Below are positions 1 to 5,024 of a DNA stretch of 6,175 nt, one piece after another (position 1 is the first letter of the stretch; the number at the start of each line of letters is the position of its first letter). This DNA is from Candidatus Krumholzibacteriia bacterium. GTDB taxonomy: Bacteria > Krumholzibacteriota > Krumholzibacteriia > LZORAL124-64-63. Both the position numbers and the translations under genes were made by a program. The stretch spans positions 1 through 6,175 of the forward strand of contig JAOZJV010000235.1 of the NCBI GenBank assembly GCA_029935695.1. The letters run 5' to 3'. Below the pieces are notes generated by a model. That model did not search any database and had not been told where the DNA came from. It worked only from the letters and a program-made list of their open reading frames with translations.

Positions 1-1299
1 ATACCAACCGTCCAAACCGGCATCCCACTGGGGATCGTAGTCAATTTCACTGGCACCGGATGTAAACGTGTATTGTGAACCGGTATAGTCATCCCGGACG
101 CCATTGGCGATACCATTGATACCAATTTTAAAATCAGGATCGATCACGGAATCATCGTCATGATCCTTGGCCAGAGCCTTGAACACCACGTATGTGCGAT
201 CAGGAATTCGGGCACCCTGCTGGAACGGATAATGGGTGCCGGTGGGGTCATTCAACAGGGTGTAATACGGGTACGTGAAGGTATCAGGGTCGGCGCCCTC
301 AGCATGAGCCCAGTCCCGGCCTTCAAGAATAATGGTCTGGGGATCGTGATTCACCACAAAGGTGAAATTTCTTAAATGGGTGGCCACTTCAACACCAGCC
401 ACATCAAGGGAATTGATCCGAACATTCACTTCGCCGCTTTCCAGTTCCATCCCAAAAGGATTGGAACTGCTGCTGGCGTCATTCTGGAAAAGCAGGCTGT
501 TGATCTCTGCAAAATAGGAGAAACTGTCACCAGTGGACTCATTGAACAGCCGGGGGTGCCAGCAATCGGTGAATGCCGGCTGGCAGTTGCCACCCAAGGC
601 TCCCGTTAATTGCCACTTGTAGCCATAAAGTCCATCATCAAAGGGATAAATGGTATCGACCCGGGCCAGGGCATCAAGGTCATACCCCAGAACATTGGGC
701 GACTGCCCTTCCCAGTAAAGGTGATACGGCTTGCGATACCCCACGGTATCTGCAACCCCAAGGACCATGGCAATGGTATCGCCTGCTGAGATCTTAAAGA
801 AGTCGATCGCCGGAGAGCCCAGGGTATTGCTGAAAAAGTGCAACCTTGCGGGTGTGCGGTCAAAATCCCCAAAATCATCCACGGCAACCATGTGGAAGGT
901 CATATCAGCTGAGGGTGCGGTTCCCTGGTTGATCTGAAAATCAAAGATTGAGTCAGTTTTGGTGGTCCAGTGTGAGAATTCCAAATGAGTGATATCCAAA
1001 GCAGGATTGAAGCGGGCATCTTCTTCATCGTCTGCAGTATCTTCATTTTGCACGGAAGTATCCGTCACTGCCCATACAAATTTTTCCACCACACCATCTT
1101 CATCTCTGCCATACCAGAACATGTGGTAATGGTAATAACCACCACCACCTTCAAGAGGAGCTCCAATGAGGAAGGTTTCAGGGGCCCGATTGACAATCAC
1201 GGCCTCCGGCTGGAATGCGCGGCAACCGGTGAAAAGCGTTAGTGCAACAAGGGCCATTGTAAGCAAAAGCCACCTGAAGGTATTGAGCCTGGTATTCAT
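1..1299 (-). CDS. Putative outer-membrane/periplasmic lipoprotein with beta-sandwich modules (3' end outside window)
   Basis: Reading leftward from the ATG at 1299-1297, the frame stays open for 433 codons to the window edge, so the C-terminus is missing. The N-terminus has two arginines, a hydrophobic stretch (about residues 10-24) and a lipobox-like LFTGC with Cys26, which points to a signal-peptidase-II lipoprotein. F at -3 is less usual than L or V. Residues about 54-165 resemble the Ig/FN3-like modules frequent in FCB exoproteins: FWYGRDEDG near the start, an HWTT segment, then TFHMVAVDDFGDFDRTPARL at 134-153. A second similar module seems to end near FVVNHDPQT (314-322), and a third segment starts near YVVFKALAKDHDDD (369-382). 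An acidic insert, NEDTADDEEDA, sits at about 85-95. No catalytic motif was seen. A purine-rich AAGGGGA (1311-1317) lies 11 nt before the ATG. Codon use is looser than in the upstream gene. Function unknown; a surface or ligand-binding role is inference only. Confidence 0.85.
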   Translation of the reverse strand, partial: MNTRLNTFRWLLLTMALVALTLFTGCRAFQPEAVIVNRAPETFLIGAPLEGGGGYYHYHMFWYGRDEDGVVEKFVWAVTDTSVQNEDTADDEEDARFNPALDITHLEFSHWTTKTDSIFDFQINQGTAPSADMTFHMVAVDDFGDFDRTPARLHFFSNTLGSPAIDFFKISAGDTIAMVLGVADTVGYRKPYHLYWEGQSPNVLGYDLDALARVDTIYPFDDGLYGYKWQLTGALGGNCQPAFTDCWHPRLFNESTGDSFSYFAEINSLLFQNDASSSSNPFGMELESGEVNVRINSLDVAGVEVATHLRNFTFVVNHDPQTIILEGRDWAHAEGADPDTFTYPYYTLLNDPTGTHYPFQQGARIPDRTYVVFKALAKDHDDDSVIDPDFKIGINGIANGVRDDYTGSQYTFTSGASEIDYDPQWDAGLDGWY

Positions 1300-1436
1300 A
1301 CTTTTGTGCGTCCCCTTGCAAGCGTCGTGACGACTTCAGGTTATTATCCGCCGTGGGTGGGCCTGGCGGCGGTTATCGCATTGACCCACAAGTAAAACGA
1401 AGGTCAAGCGAGCAGATGGGCTTTTTTCTGTCCAAC
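1300..1436 (-). other. Predicted 5' leader of the lipoprotein gene
   Basis: This gene-free stretch lies between the predicted transcription start and the ATG. It contains a weak GC-rich inverted repeat (CCGCC at 1348-1352 against GGCGG at 1365-1369, 12-nt loop) and a short GTCG-TGA-CGAC dyad around 1324-1334. Neither matches a riboswitch class I know. The Shine-Dalgarno-like AAGGGGA is at 1311-1317. I see no small ORF with a convincing ribosome-binding site. Confidence 0.35.
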
Positions 1437-1442
1437 CTCTGA

Positions 1443-1472
1443 AATATAGGGATTTGGGGCCGCTTGTGTCAA
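1443..1472 (-). promoter_or_regulatory. Sigma70-type promoter for the lipoprotein gene
   Basis: On the minus strand a perfect -35 TTGACA (1467-1472) is followed after 18 nt by TATATT (1443-1448), five of six matches to the -10 consensus. The predicted transcription start is near 1436, giving a leader of about 135 nt before the ATG at 1299. The promoter lies between the terminator of the upstream secreted-protein gene and the lipoprotein start, which supports independent transcription. Confidence 0.65.
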
Positions 1473-1540
1473 CCTCAAGCTTGCAGGAAATCCATTAAGA
1501 TTTCCCCCCGACAACAGGCTTTACCCCCATTGGCCCTGAC

Positions 1541-1571
1541 AAAAGGAGCGACCCCGTAAAGGGGCCGCTCC
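1541..1571 (-). terminator. Rho-independent terminator of the large secreted-protein gene
   Basis: An 11-bp stem (1545-1555 with 1561-1571) closes a 5-nt loop. Read as minus-strand RNA, the arms GGAGCGGCCCC and GGGGUCGCUCC pair throughout, with one G-U wobble. The same position is an A-C mismatch on the plus strand. Four Ts follow on the minus strand (1544-1541). Both points orient it to stop transcription from the gene ending at 1607, 35 nt upstream of the stem. Confidence 0.8.
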
Positions 1572-1606
1572 CAAACAGCTGACGCTGAAGTATTCTCAGA
1601 AGAGAA

Positions 1607-4600
1607 TTACTTCACCAGAGCCATCTTGCTGACCTGAACTTCACCAGCGGTGCGTGCTTCGTAGAAGTACACGCCGGAGGAGACGTTGGAGCCCTGCGAG
1701 TTGGTGCCGTCCCACATCACGTGGTCGGCGCCGGCAGCGCGAGCTTCATCGATCAGAGTTTTAACCAGTTCGCCACGCACGTTGTAGATCTTGAGAGTCA
1801 AATGTCCAGCCTTGGGCATGTTGAACTCGATCTTGGTGGTGGGGTTGAACGGGTTGGGGTAGTTCTTGGCGAAGAACTTGTCAGCGCCAGGAACGTCCGT
1901 GGGCACCCAACTGCTGCCATCAACCTGGAAGTATGCCAGGATCTCTTTCAGCACGTTAACACGAGTGGGCAGGCCATCACCAACAGGGTTGTTGGCGTCC
2001 GTGTAAAGGTACATGAAATCGTAAGGCATGGTGATGACGCGATCGTCGCCGACCACGTTCAAGGTAGCAGCCGAATAGCTGTAATCTGCCGCACCACTGG
2101 GGTTGGCAAAACGAGCCAGACGCTCGGCACCTTCGCCAGCAGCAACTGCATCAAAGGTGTTGATGCCGAAGCAGCCACCATATGCAACCCAGCTGGGAGT
2201 GGTGAAGAACACGCTGTTGCCATCTTCAGGAAGCACAACAGGAGTGGTCTGACCATTGATGAAGGGACGCACATCGTTGTCACTGACACTGATGTTCAGG
2301 ATGTCATTCAGGAAGCCACTGGTCAAAGCACCGGCCTGAGCCAAATCGCTGGCCAATTCATCACCACAGAAGTAAGCATCGCGACCGACGCCAAAGGCGA
2401 ACCAGTCAGTCATCAGCTGAATGTCACGGCTTGCATCGTTTTCGAAGTCACCGTTGGCAATGGTGTTCACGCCAAGGTCACCACAGGTGTACAGCAAGTC
2501 GGTGTAGTCTTTGATCTGCTCGTAGACAGCACGGCCACCAAGACCGGAGCCAACACCAGAGGAAGGACCATTGGTGTAATAGGCATCATAGTCCACGCCC
2601 ATTTCCAGACCAAGGTTGTTAAAAGCGGTATACCATTCGTTCTCGCCGCCACGGTTGGCGAAATCGTTCCAGAACAGGATACCAGGATAGGAACCATCAG
2701 CATTCACTGTAGGCAGTGCATGCACCTGGAATCCAGTGTCGTAAGCAGTAGGATTGCTGAAGTCACCAAAGCCGTCAATGTTCACAGGCAGGTTTGCTGT
2801 CTGGGCATCTGCGTGGTTGACTTCATCAGTAGCTTCGAAGTAGTAATGCAGAACATCACCGGGGAACAGGAATCCGCTATCAGGCAGATCGTAGGAGAAC
2901 GTGGTGGTGGTACCAATCTGGATGGCATCAACAGAACCAGTGGCTCCCCAGTCAGCGTCACGAACACTGTCAAAGACAGGGTTGCGATACATGCTGTAAA
3001 CCAGACGGTTAGTAGTCAGGGCACCACCAACACGCACGGAGGCAACATCACAGAGGATGGAGTCACGAGGCACGTTGTGCTCTTCGCCACCAGCAGCACT
3101 GCTCATGGCACCATCGAAACGAACGTTGTTCACAGCGAGGTCGCTGAAGTCAACTGCTTCGCCGATTTCGGTGAAGTTATCCTGAGCAATATCGATTTCG
3201 CGGGTAGACATGCCAGGACCATATGCGGTGTAGGCAGTGAAACGCACGTTATCGAAATAAGGAGCGGGGTAACCATCGTTACCGTCCCAGCCCCACTGGT
3301 AACCAAGCTCGTTGATGACCAACTGAACCTGGGCATGGGTTGCACCGGGTTCCATGAGATCGGTGACAACGTCGCCGGCACGGACATAGTCCGGTCCGCC
3401 ATAATACACGAAGTTACGGTCCAACCATGCTTGGTTTTCAATGGGATCTTCAATGTTGTCGGCGGTGGAACGCACGTTCCACTGGTAGAAGATACCAGGA
3501 GCATCATCGGTAAGGTCTTCATGACGATACACACCGAAAGTCAGCTGAGCACCGGTGTACTCGGAACCAGGCCATGTCAGGACAGGAGACACAACGTTGG
3601 TCAGCATGTGACCATCAACGGTGGCGCCACCGGTGGTGTTCACGATGTAGCCGCCGGGGCCGTAGCACCATTCCTGGCAATAGCTGGGTCCAACGTCGGG
3701 AACCTGGTTACCATCATCAATGAAAGCAACCTGGGCCGTGTAGTTGGTGTTACAGGGATCGACGTCTTCCAGACCAACCCAGAGGTTGGAGAAATCGCCA
3801 ACACCCAGAGGGTAAGCAGGAGTGAAATCGCCAAATGTGCCGTCTTCGAAGTCGGTAGAGACATCGTAGCCACCATTTGTGCAAGTCACGTGAAGATCAT
3901 CCACCTGGCAAGCACCGTCGCCCCAGTAGGAGCAATCTTCATCAGACCAGCCACCATCACTGGTGACGACGATCTGGAAGGAAACTTCGTCGCTGTCCAT
4001 GCCAACATAGTCGGCAGCGGCATAAGCGAGGGAGAAGTTGAAGCTTTCAGCAAGATGGATACCGTCATTCACAGCCTGGACCACAGGGCCGTCAGCTGTG
4101 TCAAAACGGAAAGTCGTGTAATCATAACCGGGCTCGGTGTTACTGTTGAACACACCGGAGACAGCCATGGTACAACCGGCGCCGGCATCGGCAACCACAT
4201 AGTTGAACTGAAGAATGTCGTTCCAGTTATTACCATAACCACCGACAGGATCTTCAAGGTCACAAGCGTCAAAGCTGATATCGCCACACCAGGCAGCAAG
4301 GTTACCTGCGCCACCAGGAAGGTTGGAAGCAGCGTAATCGCTTACTTGCCAGTGAGTATCAGTAGGTTGGGTCACATCGTAGTGAGTCCAGCCGTTCCAG
4401 GCAGGGTTTCCACCAGCATCTTCAAACTGACCGTTGACCTGGGCACCACTGCCGTAAGGACCGATCAGGAAAATGGTGTCACGACCGGATTTTGCGAAAT
4501 CAGCATTGCCACCGTGGAACACACCGTCATGGCCAAGAGCACGCTGAGGAAGTTCCCCAGCAAATGCATTCATAGCAAAAACGAGAGTGAGCGCGAGGCA

Positions 4601-4624
4601 AGCGAACATAGTGAATCTTTTCAT
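1607..4624 (-). CDS. Large secreted protein with FlgD-like / T9SS-type-A-like C-terminal sorting domain
   Basis: The protein has 1005 residues from the ATG at 4624-4622. I prefer this start because it directly begins a classical signal peptide (MKRF, hydrophobic 5-18, AFA cleavage after residue 22) and has a G-rich ribosome-binding site 6 nt upstream. An in-frame TTG at 4648 would add eight polar residues before the signal. Residues about 60-480 look like beta-rich, jelly-roll-like segments, rich in W, Y, D and G with ten of the 13 mature cysteines falling before residue 530. A beta-sandwich follows at about 500-640 (HYYFEATDEVNHAD at 603-616). A central module at about 645-900 contains FWNDFANRGGENEW (651-664), YYTNGPSSGVGSGLGGR and two CGD motifs. 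From 914 comes the C-terminal domain: YPNPFNPTTKIEF, LKIYNVRGELVKTL, GVYFYEA, ending MALVK. In known families such domains act as export/anchoring signals or as FlgD-type Ig folds. No enzymatic residues are certain, and the function is unknown. It is probably abundant, judging from codon bias. Confidence 0.93.
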   Translation of the reverse strand: MKRFTMFACLALTLVFAMNAFAGELPQRALGHDGVFHGGNADFAKSGRDTIFLIGPYGSGAQVNGQFEDAGGNPAWNGWTHYDVTQPTDTHWQVSDYAASNLPGGAGNLAAWCGDISFDACDLEDPVGGYGNNWNDILQFNYVVADAGAGCTMAVSGVFNSNTEPGYDYTTFRFDTADGPVVQAVNDGIHLAESFNFSLAYAAADYVGMDSDEVSFQIVVTSDGGWSDEDCSYWGDGACQVDDLHVTCTNGGYDVSTDFEDGTFGDFTPAYPLGVGDFSNLWVGLEDVDPCNTNYTAQVAFIDDGNQVPDVGPSYCQEWCYGPGGYIVNTTGGATVDGHMLTNVVSPVLTWPGSEYTGAQLTFGVYRHEDLTDDAPGIFYQWNVRSTADNIEDPIENQAWLDRNFVYYGGPDYVRAGDVVTDLMEPGATHAQVQLVINELGYQWGWDGNDGYPAPYFDNVRFTAYTAYGPGMSTREIDIAQDNFTEIGEAVDFSDLAVNNVRFDGAMSSAAGGEEHNVPRDSILCDVASVRVGGALTTNRLVYSMYRNPVFDSVRDADWGATGSVDAIQIGTTTTFSYDLPDSGFLFPGDVLHYYFEATDEVNHADAQTANLPVNIDGFGDFSNPTAYDTGFQVHALPTVNADGSYPGILFWNDFANRGGENEWYTAFNNLGLEMGVDYDAYYTNGPSSGVGSGLGGRAVYEQIKDYTDLLYTCGDLGVNTIANGDFENDASRDIQLMTDWFAFGVGRDAYFCGDELASDLAQAGALTSGFLNDILNISVSDNDVRPFINGQTTPVVLPEDGNSVFFTTPSWVAYGGCFGINTFDAVAAGEGAERLARFANPSGAADYSYSAATLNVVGDDRVITMPYDFMYLYTDANNPVGDGLPTRVNVLKEILAYFQVDGSSWVPTDVPGADKFFAKNYPNPFNPTTKIEFNMPKAGHLTLKIYNVRGELVKTLIDEARAAGADHVMWDGTNSQGSNVSSGVYFYEARTAGEVQVSKMALVK

Positions 4625-4630
4625 CTTTTT

Positions 4631-4636
4631 CCCCCC
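4631..4636 (-). promoter_or_regulatory. Ribosome-binding site that decides the start of the secreted-protein gene
   Basis: Six Gs on the minus strand lie 6 nt before the ATG at 4624, separated by AAAAAG. G-run pairing with the anti-Shine-Dalgarno needs G-U wobbles but is positioned correctly for this ATG. The alternative TTG at 4648 has no comparable purine run at a suitable distance. Confidence 0.6.
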
Positions 4637-4751
4637 ATCGTTGAACAAGTCAACACATGGTTAGGCGAACGATTGCTGTGCCGCATAGCGTGATTCATTT
4701 AGCGAGCAAGCACAGATAGTGGGCGACAAAAGGTTCCCGGGTGCATGTCCT

Positions 4752-4767
4752 GCGCAGCAAGCTGCGC
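4752..4767 (-). repeat. Perfect inverted repeat (hairpin) in the leader
   Basis: The arms GCGCAG (4762-4767 on the minus strand) and CTGCGC (4752-4757) are separated by four bases. There is no following T-run, so it is not a terminator. It lies just downstream of the start-less Shine-Dalgarno sequence and could be a structured leader element or a protein-binding dyad. Confidence 0.4.
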
Positions 4768-4777
4768 TCTGAGCGAG

Positions 4778-4786
4778 ACCTCCTTA
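4778..4786 (-). promoter_or_regulatory. Orphan full-length Shine-Dalgarno sequence in the leader
   Basis: The minus strand reads TAAGGAGGT, a full 9-nt complement to the usual bacterial 16S rRNA 3' end. No ATG, GTG or TTG follows within the normal 4-15 nt, and the real start codon is 153 nt further on. It may be a ribosome standby or mRNA-stabilising site, as known for some Bacillus leaders (STAB-SD), or chance. Confidence 0.4.
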
Positions 4787-4796
4787 AAAAGCTGCA

Positions 4797-4826
4797 GACC
4801 TAGGTAACGAGCGAACAAGGTGTCAA
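4797..4826 (-). promoter_or_regulatory. Candidate proximal promoter of the secreted-protein gene (weak -10)
   Basis: A perfect TTGACA (4821-4826) is followed after 18 nt by TAGGTC (4797-4802), a poor -10 element. The spacing is the same as in the lipoprotein promoter. Transcription would start near 4790, just before the orphan Shine-Dalgarno sequence. The weak -10 makes this a tentative call. Confidence 0.3.
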
Positions 4827-4908
4827 GTGAACTATTGGATTGTTGAGTGGAATACTCGGTCAACGCACCTCAAGGGATGGGAACAGTTTGTCTTTGAGTC
4901 GCTGCATT

Positions 4909-4937
4909 ACTGTATGAGAAAAGTCCATTCCAGTCAA
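4909..4937 (-). promoter_or_regulatory. Candidate distal sigma70 promoter of the secreted-protein gene
   Basis: TTGACT (4932-4937) and TACAGT (4909-4914) are separated by 17 nt, giving five of six and four of six consensus matches with optimal spacing. It lies 30 nt beyond the glyS terminator in the direction of transcription. A start near 4902 would give a leader of about 280 nt. Confidence 0.45.
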
Positions 4938-4966
4938 TAGTGTTTATCAAAAAAGAGTGATTCAGC

Positions 4967-5001
4967 AAAAACCGGCCACTTTCGATGAAAATGGCCGGTT
5001 T
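4967..5001 (-). terminator. Rho-independent terminator of glyS
   Basis: A 15-bp stem (4969-4983 with 4987-5001) closes a 3-nt loop. Its core is ACCGGCCA/TGGCCGGT. One inner pair is a G-U wobble in minus-strand RNA but a C-A mismatch in plus-strand RNA, and the minus strand continues into five Ts (4971-4967). It begins 24 nt after the glyS stop codon. Confidence 0.88.
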
Positions 5002-5024
5002 ATCAAATTTCAGAAAAAATCAGT

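Larger units (their letters stand above)
4625..4790 (-). other. Long 5' leader of the secreted-protein gene
   Basis: The leader downstream of the candidate promoters contains, in transcription order: a perfect Shine-Dalgarno 9-mer TAAGGAGGT (4778-4786) with no start codon in reach; a hairpin GCGCAG-CTTG-CTGCGC (4752-4767); two tiny overlapping reading frames (4699-4746 and 4621-4698); a GTTGA-N5-TCAAC dyad (4640-4654); and the G6A5 tract next to the start codon. It does not match a riboswitch class I recognise. A regulatory or mRNA-stabilising role is inference. Confidence 0.4.

Noticed and set aside
160..1242. Several 60-95 codon plus- and minus-strand frames over the lipoprotein gene
   Set aside because: They overlap the 433-codon minus-strand frame, which has a lipobox, a promoter and domain-like sequence. 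The small frames have none of these and no ribosome-binding sites.
4625..4648. In-frame TTG at 4648 as start of the secreted-protein gene
   Set aside because: It would place eight polar residues before an otherwise perfect signal peptide. The ATG at 4624 has the correctly spaced G-rich ribosome-binding site.
1721..4693. A 990-codon open frame on the plus strand, antisense to the secreted-protein gene, starting with GTG
   Set aside because: It is exactly in register with the minus-strand codons and open only because that gene avoids TTA, CTA and TCA. Its translation has no recognisable domain, while the minus strand has a signal peptide, a sorting domain and a terminator.
4752..4767. Hairpin in the leader as a transcription attenuator or terminator
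   Set aside because: The stem is short and no T-run follows on either strand, so it does not fit an intrinsic terminator.
4838..5024. Small RNA or tRNA gene in the gap after glyS
   Set aside because: Apart from the glyS terminator and candidate promoter elements I see no cloverleaf, no T-loop sequence and no second terminator that would bound a small RNA.
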